DNA from: Pseudomonas sp. URIL14HWK12:I12
Lineage (GTDB): Bacteria > Pseudomonadota > Gammaproteobacteria > Pseudomonadales > Pseudomonadaceae
Assembly: GCF_003097135.1 (NCBI RefSeq)
Contig: NZ_QEQL01000002.1
Coordinates: 1 to 64,000 of the forward strand
Reading direction: 5' to 3'
Length of the DNA: 64,000 bases
Shown here: positions 55,878 to 64,000 of the stretch, piece after piece
Layout: every line of letters starts with the position of its first letter
Numbering within the stretch: position 1 is the stretch's first letter
Made by a program: the position numbers and the translations under genes
Notes under the pieces: generated by a model
What the model was told of the DNA's origin: nothing
Databases searched by the model: none
Seen by the model: the letters and a program-made list of their open reading frames with translations, nothing else

Positions 55878-56435
55878 ATGCCTGCCGATCTCAGCCATAT
55901 CCGCCAGGTCATGGATGAAGCCGATTGCCTTTATTCCGAAGCCGAAGTCGAAGCGGCCATCGCCCAAGTGGGCGAGCACATCACCGCCGAAATGGCCGAC
56001 AGCAACCCTGTAGTGTTCTGCGTGCTCAACGGCGGGCTGATCTTCGCTGGCAAGCTGCTTACCCATCTGCGCTTCCCCCTGGAAGCCTCCTATCTGCACG
56101 CCACGCGCTACAGAAATGAAACCCGTGGTGGCGATCTGTTCTGGAAAGCCAAGCCGGAAATTTCGTTCATCGACCGTGATGTGCTGATCATCGACGACAT
56201 CCTCGACGAAGGGCATACGCTCAGCGCAATTATGGATTTCTGCCGCCACGCCGGGGCCCGCTCGGTGCGCACCGCTGTGCTGGTCGACAAGGCGCATGAT
56301 CGCAAAGCCAGCCCGGACCTGAAGGCAGACTTCGTCGGGCTGTCATGCATCGACCGCTTCATCTTCGGCTATGGCATGGACTACAAGGGCTACTGGCGCA
56401 ACGCCCCTGGCATCTTTGCGGTAAAAGGCCTGTAA
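55878..56435 (+). CDS. hpt: Hypoxanthine-guanine phosphoribosyltransferase
   Basis: A 185-residue purine salvage enzyme. The PRPP motif is VLIIDDILDEGHTLSAI; VFCVLNGGLIFAGKLL and SCIDRFIFGYGMDYKGY are also characteristic. It converts hypoxanthine or guanine to IMP or GMP with PRPP. AGGAG at 55866-55870 precedes ATG 55878; the longer frame from 55812 is upstream of that site. Divergent from upp across 159 nt that must hold both promoters. Confidence 0.93.
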   Translation: MPADLSHIRQVMDEADCLYSEAEVEAAIAQVGEHITAEMADSNPVVFCVLNGGLIFAGKLLTHLRFPLEASYLHATRYRNETRGGDLFWKAKPEISFIDRDVLIIDDILDEGHTLSAIMDFCRHAGARSVRTAVLVDKAHDRKASPDLKADFVGLSCIDRFIFGYGMDYKGYWRNAPGIFAVKGL

Positions 56436-56498
56436 CCGGCCAGCTGAGCGGCGGGTGGGGTGTGCTAAAGTTCAGCGCCGCCCGCCTCGGAGCTCCTC

Positions 56499-56972
56499 AT
56501 GCGCCTGCCGCTCGTTGCCGTTTTATCCTTCCTGTGTGCTGCACCACTGGCCGCCGCCCCGCTGCATGCTCAATACCTTCCGCCAGACGACAACAACCTG
56601 CGCCAAGGCGAGCCCAGCCAACAGCAGTTGCTGCAAGTGACTGAGTTCAGCGTGGTGGCGGGTAACGAAAGGCCCTCCAACGAGCAGCCAATTCCTGTAA
56701 CGGCACCGTTGTCGCTGCGCCTGAAAGGCAAGCCACTGAACAAGGGCGGGGCGCTTTACCAGGTGCTGGTCACTTTCGACAGCGAAAGCAAAAGCCTCAA
56801 GAAGCCCAACTTCGATGAGGCCAGCAAGACGCTCAGCCTGAATTACCCGCTTAACCAGTACCGCATCCTGATGGACATGCTGCGCAACGACACTGTCTAC
56901 GTGCAGTTTCTCACCTACTCGAACGGCCACATCTGGGCCGACCTGCACACTGCTGGCGGCCGCGCGCGTTGA
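56499..56972 (+). CDS. Secreted hypothetical protein
   Basis: A 157-residue protein with a signal peptide (LVAVLSFLCAAPLAAAPLHA), so periplasmic. The mature part is Gln-rich at first (QGEPSQQQLLQ) and then beta-like, with no domain I recognise. GGAG upstream supports ATG 56499. It sits between hpt and the PA4642-like gene and is probably conserved in pseudomonads, but no function can be given. Confidence 0.8.
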   Translation: MRLPLVAVLSFLCAAPLAAAPLHAQYLPPDDNNLRQGEPSQQQLLQVTEFSVVAGNERPSNEQPIPVTAPLSLRLKGKPLNKGGALYQVLVTFDSESKSLKKPNFDEASKTLSLNYPLNQYRILMDMLRNDTVYVQFLTYSNGHIWADLHTAGGRAR

Positions 56973-57034
56973 GTGAGAGCGGGGCAGGGCGCTACACTGC
57001 CGGCCTCGTAAAACCGTTCGGGCCTGGAGTAGCA

Positions 57035-57325
57035 ATGCGCAAAGACAAGAAGCAGATCATCGGCGACGAGATCAGCGACGATTACATCAAGACCTTCCTG
57101 CAATTCGAGCCAGCGGACGATACCCCCGCAGCCCTTCACAAGTTGATCAAAGCTTACCGTGGCCTGCGCGTCGACGACTTCGAGCGCTTTGTGAAGTTTT
57201 TCAAGGAACAGGGGCTAGACGTCGGCGCCCAGGATGCCAATGGCAAGGATTTCGTGGCGCATATTCAGGATCAGCGCAATGCGCCTGAGTACATTGCCAT
57301 CATCGAGGCTGCCCGCCAGGCCTGA
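57035..57325 (+). CDS. PA4642 family small conserved protein
   Basis: A 96-residue soluble protein beginning MRKDKKQIIGDEISDDYIKT and containing FVKFFKEQGLDVGAQDANG and ending PEYIAIIEAARQA. I recognise it as the pseudomonad PA4642-type protein, which lies beside mqo in P. aeruginosa too (PA4640 is mqo). Function unknown. GGAG at about 57026 precedes ATG 57035; the longer frame from 56969 overlaps the previous gene. Confidence 0.82.
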   Translation: MRKDKKQIIGDEISDDYIKTFLQFEPADDTPAALHKLIKAYRGLRVDDFERFVKFFKEQGLDVGAQDANGKDFVAHIQDQRNAPEYIAIIEAARQA

Positions 57326-57423
57326 TGACGTCTGCCGCGCAGCGAGCCGCCCTTGCTGCGGGCCGCCTGCGAACGTCGGCCTGCAATAGGGCGGGCTGCG
57401 AGGCGCAGCACCGCCCAGGACGA

Positions 57424-58935
57424 TCAGGCGTATTGCTCGCCTGCCACGCGAGCCGGTGTTTCCAGCTCCAGGGCTTCGTTGCTTTGCTGGTTGACCTTGC
57501 GGTACAGCTCGGCATCGGCGGCCAGGGCTTTCTCCCGCGCCGGGAAAATCTGCGCCAGTTTCGCGCCCCAGGCCGTTGCGTATTGCTCCGGGAAGCACCG
57601 TTCTATCAGTTCCAGCATGATCGACACGGTCACCGAGGCGCCAGGGGAGGCACCCAGCAATGCGGCCAGGCTGCCGTCTGCCGCCGCCACCAGTTCGGTA
57701 CCGAATTGCAGCACACCGCCTTTCTTCGCGTCTTTCTTGATGATCTGAACACGTTGGCCGGCCACTTCCAGGCGCCAGTCCTCGGCCTTGGCCTCGGGGT
57801 AGAACTTGCGCAACGACTCCAGGCGCTGCTCCATCGACTGGCGCACTTCCTTGACCAGGTAGCGGGTCAGGTCCATGTTGTCGCGTGCCACGGCCAGCAT
57901 CGGGCCGATATTGCCCAGGCGTACCGACAACGGCAGGTCCATCAACGAACCATGCTTGAGAAAACGCGTGGTGAAGCCTGCATAAGGACCAAACAGCAGC
58001 GAGGTTTTGCCGTCTACCACGCGGGTGTCCAGGTGTGGCACCGACATCGGCGGAGAACCCACCGCCGCCTGGCTGTAGACCTTGGCCTGGTGCTGCTTGA
58101 CCACCTCGGGGTTGTCGCAGCGCAGCCATTGGCCGCTGACGGGGAAACCGCCAAAACCTTTGCCTTCCTCAATGCCCGAGGCCTGCAGCAGCGGCAGCGC
58201 CGCCCCGCCGGCACCCAGGAACACGAACCGCGCGCCGACCTGGCGGGTGTGGCCGCTGTTGACGTCCTTGACGTCTACCACCCAGCCGGTGCCTTCACGG
58301 CGCAGGCCAGTGACCTTCTTGGAATACTTGACCGTCGCGTTCTCGGTGCCGCCCAGGTAGCCCAGCAGCTTGTTGGTCAGCGCGCCGAAGTTCACGTCGG
58401 TACCCTTGGCCACGCGGGTGGCGGCCAGCCGCTCATTGGGGTCGCGGCCGGGCATCATCAGCGGCATCCATTGCTGCATGATGGCTTTGTCTTCGGTGTA
58501 GTCCATTTCGGCGAAGGCGTGATGTGGCTTGAGCGATTCGAAGCGTTTCTTAAGAAACGCGATGCCCTTTTCGCCGGAAACGTAGCTCAGGTGAGGCACA
58601 GGGTTGATGAACCCTTTGGGTGCACCAAACGCGCCATTGCGGATCAGGTAGGCCCAGAACTGCTTCGACACCTCGAACTGGGTGTTGATGTGCACAGCCT
58701 TCTTGATGTCGACGGAACCGTCGGCGGCCTGTGGCGTGTAGTTCAGCTCGCAGAGGCCCGCGTGCCCGGTGCCGGCGTTGTTCCACGGGTTGGAGCTCTC
58801 TGCGGCGCCGGAGTCCATCGCTTCGACCACTTCGATCTTCAGCGACGGGTCGAGCTCTTTGAGCAGCACCGCCAGGGTTGCGCTCATGATGCCCGCCCCA
58901 ACCAGCACTACGTCCACTGCTTCATTCTGCGCCAT
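57424..58935 (-). CDS. mqo: Malate:quinone oxidoreductase
   Basis: A 503-residue FAD enzyme that oxidises malate to oxaloacetate at the inner membrane and feeds the quinone pool. It has [59 protein letters not shown] and [31 protein letters not shown] on the minus strand immediately precedes ATG 58935. It replaces or supplements NAD malate dehydrogenase in pseudomonads. Confidence 0.96.
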   Translation of the reverse strand: MAQNEAVDVVLVGAGIMSATLAVLLKELDPSLKIEVVEAMDSGAAESSNPWNNAGTGHAGLCELNYTPQAADGSVDIKKAVHINTQFEVSKQFWAYLIRNGAFGAPKGFINPVPHLSYVSGEKGIAFLKKRFESLKPHHAFAEMDYTEDKAIMQQWMPLMMPGRDPNERLAATRVAKGTDVNFGALTNKLLGYLGGTENATVKYSKKVTGLRREGTGWVVDVKDVNSGHTRQVGARFVFLGAGGAALPLLQASGIEEGKGFGGFPVSGQWLRCDNPEVVKQHQAKVYSQAAVGSPPMSVPHLDTRVVDGKTSLLFGPYAGFTTRFLKHGSLMDLPLSVRLGNIGPMLAVARDNMDLTRYLVKEVRQSMEQRLESLRKFYPEAKAEDWRLEVAGQRVQIIKKDAKKGGVLQFGTELVAAADGSLAALLGASPGASVTVSIMLELIERCFPEQYATAWGAKLAQIFPAREKALAADAELYRKVNQQSNEALELETPARVAGEQYA

Positions 58936-59286
58936 TCACGCATCTCCAAAATCTTCCACAACTGTTTTGACAACCAGAAGCCTGTTCAGGTGTGACCGCG
59001 CCGGGCGGCCAGCTTTCCCCGGCCATTGCCAATGAACGACAAAAAGGCTGGTGCTTGAGGCTGCCATCAACTCATCTAAAGCGGCGGCGGGCAATTCGAC
59101 CAAGGGTCAAGAAAGGCGCGCTGGAGGGCGACGCACGCCCGATCCGCGTGGGCGACTCTCTGTGGGCAGCCAAGCGGGCCGCGGGCAGGAGACGACCGTG
59201 TAATCGGGGCGTGAGTATAACGAGGTCGGGCGGGCAAAGCGACGATTCGACGCAGGCAGGCTCGGCAGTGGCGAGGCGCGCGCGGC
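58936..59286. other. mqo upstream region with no recognised gene
   Basis: About 350 nt between the mqo start and the next small ORF. The first 40 nt hold the mqo ribosome site. No tRNA, repeat or plausible ORF is seen; long open frames on the plus strand here have the wrong amino-acid character for this genome. It presumably holds the mqo promoter. Confidence 0.5.
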
Positions 59287-59520
59287 TCAGTTTTGCAGCG
59301 CGCCCCTCAGGCGGGCGGGGCGCGCAGGGTAGGTCACGCGTGCGCTGGCAGGCAGTGGGCGGCCCAGCCAATGCAGTCGGATTTCACTGGTCTGCACCCA
59401 GCCTGGCCCTGCTGGCGCGCGCCCGCTGCTGCAAAAAGCGGTGCACAGCCCATGGGCATCGAGCAGCGCGTAGTGGCGTGGCGGGGTGATGAGGCCGAGT
59501 AATGCAAGCAGTTTGAACAT
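59287..59520 (-). CDS. Small hypothetical protein
   Basis: A 77-residue ORF beginning MFKLLALLGLITPPRHYALL, with later VQTSEIRLHWLGRPLPASA. The start resembles short pseudomonad proteins I have seen, and the codon pattern is ordinary, but no strong ribosome site precedes ATG 59520. Function unknown. It is divergent from the yajG lipoprotein gene. Confidence 0.55.
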   Translation of the reverse strand: MFKLLALLGLITPPRHYALLDAHGLCTAFCSSGRAPAGPGWVQTSEIRLHWLGRPLPASARVTYPARPARLRGALQN

Positions 59521-59685
59521 GGCGACGGTCTTTGCGTTGGGCTTGGTTCACAACCTATACAGAGGGCGTGACAAGGTGGTGACAGGAACCGCCGCCGGCC
59601 GTTGCCAGTCTGAACGAGATGGCCATACCGCCACCCGCGCAGCGCCGGTATACTGGCCGGCACCGCCCCTCATGGAGATCCGTGC

Positions 59686-60270
59686 ATGTTGCCACGCCTG
59701 TTGTCCGCTTCGATCGTCGCCGGCGCCCTGGCCTTGGCCGGCTGTGCAAGCAGCCCGCAAATGCTGAGCCCGCAACCCAAGCTGCTCGAGCAGTTGGCGC
59801 CCGTTGCACAGGGGCAGCCGGTGGTCGTACGCGTCGTCGATGGTCGCCCATCGCCGGTGCTGGGTACCCGCGGTGGCCTTTACCCTGAAACCAGCGCCGT
59901 GACGGTGCAGGGCAATGACATCGTGCCCAAGCTGCAGGCCCAGGCCGAAGCCGCCGTACGCCTGATGGGCTTCACGCCCAATGCCGGTGCCACCGGTGCC
60001 CCAACCCTGACCCTCACCCTGGCTGACCTCAAGTACCAGTCGCCCAAGGACACCACCTACGTCACCGAGGCCAATATCTCTGCGACCTTCCGCGCCGATG
60101 TCCGCGGCAATGGCCACAATTACAGCGGCCGGTACAACGCTTCGCTGAACCAGCGCTTCGGCATGTCGCCGAACCAGGAAACCAACACCCGGCTGGTAGG
60201 CGATGTGCTCAGCGACGCCCTGACCCGCGTCTTCAAAGACCCCACCGTCGGCCAAACCCTGCGACAGTGA
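59686..60270 (+). CDS. yajG: YajG family lipoprotein
   Basis: A 194-residue lipoprotein with lipobox LAGC (C20). The mature part has VVVRVVDGRPSPVLGTRGG and LTLTLADLKYQ, as in E. coli YajG, a lipoprotein of unknown role probably in the outer membrane. It is followed by an intrinsic terminator and appears monocistronic. Confidence 0.87.
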   Translation: MLPRLLSASIVAGALALAGCASSPQMLSPQPKLLEQLAPVAQGQPVVVRVVDGRPSPVLGTRGGLYPETSAVTVQGNDIVPKLQAQAEAAVRLMGFTPNAGATGAPTLTLTLADLKYQSPKDTTYVTEANISATFRADVRGNGHNYSGRYNASLNQRFGMSPNQETNTRLVGDVLSDALTRVFKDPTVGQTLRQ

Positions 60271-60289
60271 GCCAGCCACTGCGAGGTTG

Positions 60290-60325
60290 AAGCTGCAAGC
60301 CGGTCAGCGGTTTGCAGCTTTTTTA
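60290..60325 (+). terminator. Rho-independent terminator after yajG
   Basis: AAGCTGCAA (60290-60298) pairs with TTTGCAGCTT (60311-60320), followed by TTTTTTATT. It ends the yajG transcript; the left arm also carries A residues, so it may serve the convergent small gene. Confidence 0.85.
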
Positions 60326-60349
60326 TTGGCTGGAATTTGCCGCGCGCGA

Positions 60350-60586
60350 TCACGCGGCTTCGATATGGAAGTCGGGTAGGCAGAAGCCTGTGTGCAGGTC
60401 GGCTTCGGGCAGGTCCTGATGGTGATGCCCACCCAGCGCGCAATAGACCAGCCAGCGGCGGTCGTGCACGTTGATCGCCTGGCCGTCGACCAGCGCCTCC
60501 TGTTCGTCGGTGGCAGTGATGAGGTAGAGGCGGTCTTGGTTGTGGGCATGCAGCATGGCAAAAACATCCTGTTCAGAGTCGGTCAA
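60350..60586 (-). CDS. Small hypothetical protein (start uncertain)
   Basis: A 78-residue frame, TDSEQDVFAMLHAHNQDRLY at the start and RRWLVYCALGGHHHQDLPEA later, ending just before the yajG terminator. The only start giving full length is TTG 60586; ATG 60556 would give 68 residues. Neither has a good ribosome site. The His-rich GGHHHQD is notable. It looks like a real conserved small protein by codon use, but function is unknown. Confidence 0.5.
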   Translation of the reverse strand: MTDSEQDVFAMLHAHNQDRLYLITATDEQEALVDGQAINVHDRRWLVYCALGGHHHQDLPEADLHTGFCLPDFHIEAA

Positions 60587-60655
60587 ACATGGGCGGCATA
60601 GGCTGCCCTGTTTTGATGACGAAACCGTGAACAGGCAATAAAGGCCGCCAGGCGG

Positions 60656-61819
60656 TCAGAGCGGTAGCCCTGCCTTGACCCGGTATTGGTTGCGTACCGG
60701 AGTGGCGTACTGCTGAACCAGGTACGGCCGGTGCTCAGCAGGGCACCCCTCCAGGCGGCGCTGCCACTCTTCCCGCGCCTGCTCCAGCTCCTGTGAGTCG
60801 AACAGCGCAGATGCCAGCGGCACCTGCAGCGAGGCCTCGGCGCCGGCCCACTGCTCCCAGGCCAGGTAATGCACCGGGAACAACCGATAACCGGAGAGAA
60901 TCTTCCGATCGATCTCGACCGCCAGCTCCTTGGTGTCCTGATGGTAAGCAGTTACTGGTGCGCTGAAGTTGATGTGCACGCGGCCCTTGTAGCCGGTGAT
61001 GCCCAGCGCGATGCTCAGGTCATCTTCGCCGGGGGCCTTCTGGTAGGTGCCCGTAGTGGCGCGGATGTACAGCTCGCGCGCCTTCGCCGCGTCGCAGGGG
61101 TCGTATTCATAGCTGATCGACACGGGCGTGAGGTTCAGCGAATGAATCACCTCGGCGAAAGGCTCCTCGCGGCGGCTCATGTGGAACATTTTCAGAATGG
61201 CCGGGTCGGTACGGTCATCACCGTCCTTGGCGCGGCCTTCGGCCTGGGCGATCCAGATCGACTGGCAGTCGGTGCGGATCGAATGGCTGATGTAGGCCGA
61301 GAGCAACTGCCAGGCGGCGAGCTTCTCGCGCCGCCCGGTGATGGAGCGGTGCACGATGAAGCTCTTGTTCAGGCGCATCAGGTCGCTGACGAACGGCCGC
61401 TGCAACAGGTTGTCGCCGATCGCGATGCGCGGCGTCGGCAGGCCCGCGTGATACACGGCATAGTTGACGAATGCCGGGTCCATCACGATGTCGCGGTGGT
61501 TGGCCAGAAACAGATAGGCCGTGCCAGACTTGAATTGTTCCACGCCGGTGTAGGTCACACCGTCTGTGGCGCGCTCGATGGTGTGGTCGACATACATTTC
61601 GACCTTGTCCTGCAGCGCTGCAACGCTCTCGATGCCTGCGAACTCGCGGCCGAGCTTGCGCGCGACCATCGGCTTGAGCAACCAGCCCATGGCGTTGGCA
61701 AAACGCGGGAAACGGAAGTGAATGATGGTATCGAGAAACGCCTGGTCCTTGAGGAGCCTCTTCAGTACGGCTTTGACCTCGGAGTCGTCGTAAGGTCGGA
61801 TGGCATCGAATTCGCCCAT
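60656..61819 (-). CDS. 1-acyl-glycerol-3-phosphate acyltransferase-like protein
   Basis: A 387-residue protein of the PlsC/PlsB superfamily. The acyltransferase block is LFLANHRDIVMDPAF, with spacing H-x5-D rather than the standard H-x4-D, followed by IWIAQAEGRAKDGDD in place of the FPEGTR motif. It probably transfers an acyl chain in phospholipid or lipid metabolism at the inner membrane. ATG 61819 is preceded by AGAGAG on the minus strand; the frame to 61882 is leader. Divergent from the CPxCG protein gene. Confidence 0.82.
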   Translation of the reverse strand: MGEFDAIRPYDDSEVKAVLKRLLKDQAFLDTIIHFRFPRFANAMGWLLKPMVARKLGREFAGIESVAALQDKVEMYVDHTIERATDGVTYTGVEQFKSGTAYLFLANHRDIVMDPAFVNYAVYHAGLPTPRIAIGDNLLQRPFVSDLMRLNKSFIVHRSITGRREKLAAWQLLSAYISHSIRTDCQSIWIAQAEGRAKDGDDRTDPAILKMFHMSRREEPFAEVIHSLNLTPVSISYEYDPCDAAKARELYIRATTGTYQKAPGEDDLSIALGITGYKGRVHINFSAPVTAYHQDTKELAVEIDRKILSGYRLFPVHYLAWEQWAGAEASLQVPLASALFDSQELEQAREEWQRRLEGCPAEHRPYLVQQYATPVRNQYRVKAGLPL

Positions 61820-61895
61820 CTTGCTCTCTTGTTGGAAACGGCTGGTGTATTGGAACAGACCGGCGATTATACCCATAAACAAGGCCGGAGGCCCG

Positions 61896-62078
61896 ATGCT
61901 CGAAACCCAACCCTACGATTGCCCCTATTGCGGGGAGCCAGCAGAGGCCGTGCTGGACCTTTCCGGCGGCGATCAGCAGTACATCGAGGACTGCCCGGTC
62001 TGCTGCCGGCCGATCACCTTCGTGCTCAACACCGACGGCGAGCAGTGGTCGCTGCAAACCTTCAGCGAGAACGAATAG
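61896..62078 (+). CDS. CPxCG motif cysteine-rich small protein
   Basis: A 60-residue probable zinc-ribbon protein. Paired cysteines are YDCPYCGE and EDCPVCCRPI. GGAGG lies just before ATG 61896. It directly abuts the DUF2007 gene (TAG then ATG), so the two are translated together. The function of this family is not known. Confidence 0.87.
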   Translation: MLETQPYDCPYCGEPAEAVLDLSGGDQQYIEDCPVCCRPITFVLNTDGEQWSLQTFSENE

Positions 62079-62339
62079 ATGAAGCGCATCTATGAGCCCG
62101 AAAGCCTGCTGGAGGCCGAGCTGCTGCTGGTGATGCTGCAAAGTGAGGGTATCGCTGCGCACCTGGCCGGGCGCGACCTGATCGGGGGCATTGGCGATTT
62201 GCCGGCCATGGGTTTGCTGGGGTTGGTGGTCGACGATGCGCAGGCGGCCGACGCACGGCAGCTCATTGCTGCGTACAATGGCGCCCAGCCTTTGCCAGGC
62301 GAGGAACCGGACAGCTATTTCGGTGTGCTTGAATGTTGA
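62079..62339 (+). CDS. DUF2007 domain protein
   Basis: An 86-residue protein beginning MKRIYEPESLLEAELLLVML. DUF2007 proteins resemble signal-transducing PII-like small folds, but function is not established. GLLGLVVDDAQAADARQLI is the conserved core. The ATG follows the previous stop without a gap. It precedes the SRAP gene by 18 nt, so a three-gene transcript is likely. Confidence 0.85.
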   Translation: MKRIYEPESLLEAELLLVMLQSEGIAAHLAGRDLIGGIGDLPAMGLLGLVVDDAQAADARQLIAAYNGAQPLPGEEPDSYFGVLEC

Positions 62340-62357
62340 ACGGAGCCTTGTTTTCGG

Positions 62358-62978
62358 ATGTGTGGTCGATACGCCTTGTTTCGCTGGTCGCCAGCCTTCG
62401 CCGCGCTGCCGGGTTTTCCGCCGGGCCAGCAGGCGCAATGGAACATCTCCCCTGGCCAGCGGGTATTGATTCAGCGCCTGGGGCAGGGGGGCGATGAGCT
62501 TGCGCTGGCGCGCTGGGGGCTGACCCCGCCCTGGCTCACTGACCTCTCGCGCACGCCTGCGCAGGCGCGCGCTGAAACCCTGGCCGATCAGCCGATGTTC
62601 CGCGAGCCCTTTCGGCAGCGCCGCTGCCTGATGCCAGCCAACGGCTTCTATGAATGGCGCGGCAGCGTGCGCAAGCAGCCCTATTGGCTCACCCCTGGCG
62701 AAGGCTCCAACCTGCACTTCGCTGCCTTGTGGGAAGCTTTCCCAGTGGGCGATGAGACCTGGCTCAGCGTGGCGGTGGTCACCCAGGCTGCGATGAACCA
62801 GCGCCGCCCATTGATTCTCGAGCAGGCCGAGCAGGCGCAATGGCTGGCCGCCGACACGCAGCTGCCAGTGCTGCAGGGGCTGCTGGCAAGGCCTTGCCCA
62901 CAGTTGCGTGAGCGCCCGCTGGCGCGGTTGGTCAATGACCCCCAGCTCAACGCGCCGGAATGCCTCACCCCGGCCTGA
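62358..62978 (+). CDS. yedK: SRAP (YedK/HMCES) family protein with altered active site
   Basis: A 206-residue SOS-response-associated peptidase-fold protein. These proteins crosslink to abasic sites in single-stranded DNA through Cys2. Cys2 (MCGRYALF) and the catalytic Glu (E99 in ANGFYEWR) are present. The position equivalent to YedK Asn75 (usual INARAET) is Gln69 (AQARAET), and that of His160 (usual HDRMP) is Asn147 (NQRRPLIL). Both substitutions touch residues that assist crosslink formation and reversal. It may therefore crosslink differently or act as a variant subfamily. Confidence 0.87.
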   Translation: MCGRYALFRWSPAFAALPGFPPGQQAQWNISPGQRVLIQRLGQGGDELALARWGLTPPWLTDLSRTPAQARAETLADQPMFREPFRQRRCLMPANGFYEWRGSVRKQPYWLTPGEGSNLHFAALWEAFPVGDETWLSVAVVTQAAMNQRRPLILEQAEQAQWLAADTQLPVLQGLLARPCPQLRERPLARLVNDPQLNAPECLTPA

Positions 62979-63042
62979 GGGTTTCCAGGCCTGATGTATC
63001 AGGTAGGATACGCGGCATCATGCAAGGGAGTGAGCTATTCCA

Positions 63043-63867
63043 ATGATCCTCAAGAAAGTCGCTGTCGCCGTATCGCTGGCCAGTACAGTGCTGCTCGGCG
63101 GTTGCCAGGCAGTCAACACCACCCAGGGCGACTCGGTAGGCGTCAATCGCAAGCAATACATGTTCAGCATGCTGTCTACCGATGAGGTGAACCAGATGTA
63201 CGCCACCTCCTACAAGGAGACGCTGAGCAAGGCCAGTGCGGCCAATGAGCTGGACAAGTCCAGCGCAGAAGCCAAGCGGGTGAAGGCGGTTGCCGATCGG
63301 TTGATCGCGCAGGCCCCGAAGCTGCGCCCGGACTCAGCCCAATGGCAATGGGAAGTGAACCTGATCAAGAGCGATGAGCTCAACGCCAATTGCGGCCCTG
63401 GGGGCAAGATCATCGTTTACAGCGGCCTGATCGATCAACTCAAGCTCACCGACGACGAGCTGGCTGCAGTGATGGGCCATGAAATTGCCCACGCCTTGCG
63501 CGAGCATGGCCGGGAGGCCATGTCCAAGGCCTACGGGCTTCAGATGGCCAAGCAGGGCGCGGCTGCGGTGTTTGGCCTGGGCCAGGATTCCCTCGCGCTG
63601 GCCGATGCGGTTACCCAGTACGGTATGACCTTGCCTAACAGCCGCGCCAATGAGAACGAAGCCGACCTGCTGGGCCTTGAGCTGTCGGCCCGTGCAGGCT
63701 ACAACCCTAACGCCGCGATCACCCTGTGGAAGAAGATGAACGCTGCCGGCGGGGCGGGGCAGCCCGAGTTTCTCAGCACCCACCCCTCCGACGCCAACCG
63801 CATCGCGGCTCTGCAGGCAGCGATCCCGAAAGTGATGCCGCTGTACCAGTCTTCCGGCAAAGGGTGA
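63043..63867 (+). CDS. M48 family metalloprotease lipoprotein (LoiP/YcaL type)
   Basis: A 274-residue lipoprotein with lipobox LGGC (C21). The zinc motif HEIAH is at residues 146-150 (VMGHEIAHALREHGREAM), and a third ligand Glu lies in ANENEADLLGLELSARAGY. It is probably anchored in the outer membrane and cleaves misfolded periplasmic or outer-membrane proteins. It starts about 65 nt after the SRAP gene; GGAG-like sequence is weak. Followed by a hairpin. Confidence 0.93.
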   Translation: MILKKVAVAVSLASTVLLGGCQAVNTTQGDSVGVNRKQYMFSMLSTDEVNQMYATSYKETLSKASAANELDKSSAEAKRVKAVADRLIAQAPKLRPDSAQWQWEVNLIKSDELNANCGPGGKIIVYSGLIDQLKLTDDELAAVMGHEIAHALREHGREAMSKAYGLQMAKQGAAAVFGLGQDSLALADAVTQYGMTLPNSRANENEADLLGLELSARAGYNPNAAITLWKKMNAAGGAGQPEFLSTHPSDANRIAALQAAIPKVMPLYQSSGKG

Positions 63868-63878
63868 AGGTAACGCTG

Positions 63879-63915
63879 AGCTGCAAGCCACGAGAAAAAA
63901 CCGTGGCTTGCGGCT
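63879..63915. terminator. Hairpin between the M48 gene and a convergent gene
   Basis: AGCTGCAAGCCACG (63879-63892) pairs with CGTGGCTTGCGGCT (63902-63915), a 14-bp stem with one G-T pair and a loop rich in A. No T run follows the stem on either strand, so strength as a terminator is uncertain. Confidence 0.6.
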
Positions 63916-63921
63916 TGAGGC

Positions 63922-64000
63922 TTAGATCCAGCCTGAGCTGACCATGGCTTTGTAGACCGCGTATACCGCGAGCACGAAGAAGGCGATGGCCGCCAGGCGG
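63922..64000 (-). CDS. Partial small membrane protein (3' end only)
   Basis: The minus strand from the window edge reads RLAAIAFFVLAVYAVYKAMV and then SSGWI before TAA at 63922-63924. This is a single hydrophobic helix near a C-terminus; the 5' part lies beyond the window. It converges on the M48 gene with the hairpin between. I cannot name it. Confidence 0.55.
   Translation of the reverse strand, partial: RLAAIAFFVLAVYAVYKAMVSSGWI

Noticed and set aside
57325..58995. A 556-codon open frame antisense to mqo
   Set aside because: Shadow of mqo, with Gln/His/Arg-rich composition and no ribosome site.
61218..62840. A 540-codon minus-strand frame across the acyltransferase, CPxCG, DUF2007 and SRAP genes
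   Set aside because: It overlaps four better-supported genes and has no recognisable domain.

Overview
The window is a piece of a gammaproteobacterial chromosome, almost certainly a Pseudomonas. The gene order lolB-ispE-tRNA-Gln-prs-rplY-pth-ychF, TPR lipoprotein / hemA-prfA-prmC-moeB-murI, and phrB-MerR-DUF523-renalase / hemH-uraA-upp-hpt-mqo is the arrangement I recall from the P. putida group. The sequence is GC-rich, uses GC-ending codons, and contains pseudomonad-specific genes (a cryptic HolD psi, bacterial renalase, a PA4642-type protein). I see no prophage, IS element, CRISPR array or integron. Nearly everything is housekeeping; the accessory interest is in a few islands.

Layout. 1-300: end of an rRNA operon (spacer, 5S rRNA, terminator). 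613-2100: SulP transporter. 2176-6981 (minus): condensin operon mksF-mksE-mksB with no mksG nuclease. 7120-8342: holD-rimI. 8346-14738: carbonic anhydrase, an unknown secreted protein whose start codon overlaps that of a divergent M15 peptidase, a hydroxyacid dehydrogenase, a TerC exporter, and an AcpA-type phosphatase preceded by a Pho box. 14818-26187: two MFS transporters, tRNA-Met, a chemoreceptor, a LysR regulator divergent from a YdiJ-type flavin/Fe-S dehydrogenase, UvsE and an EamA transporter. 26321-27856: rmuC.

27876-34679 (all minus) is the most unusual region. An overlapping operon encodes RsbR, RsbS, RsbT, an RsbX-like phosphatase with an added GHKL domain, a soluble histidine kinase and a hybrid kinase/response regulator. 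A membrane GGDEF protein lies just upstream. This is a stressosome partner-switching module wired to two-component proteins in an organism group not known for sigma-B.

34857-46587: translation, PRPP, isoprenoid, LPS/lipoprotein and haem genes in two divergent operons. 46709-51657: PagL, then a light-response-type cluster (photolyase, class II LitR-like MerR regulator, DUF523/DUF1722 protein, renalase) with a striking pair of TTGTACAA palindromes at the likely promoter. 51773-58935: a candidate leader peptide, TIGR01777 epimerase, hemH, pyrimidine and purine salvage (uraA, upp, hpt), small conserved proteins and mqo. 59287-64000: YajG lipoprotein, a PlsC-like acyltransferase, small zinc/DUF2007 proteins, an SRAP (YedK) homologue with two altered active-site positions, an M48 lipoprotein protease and the 3' end of a small membrane protein.

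Base calls, motifs and coordinates were read directly from the sequence. Family assignments rest on recognised motifs and overall resemblance; no database search was run.
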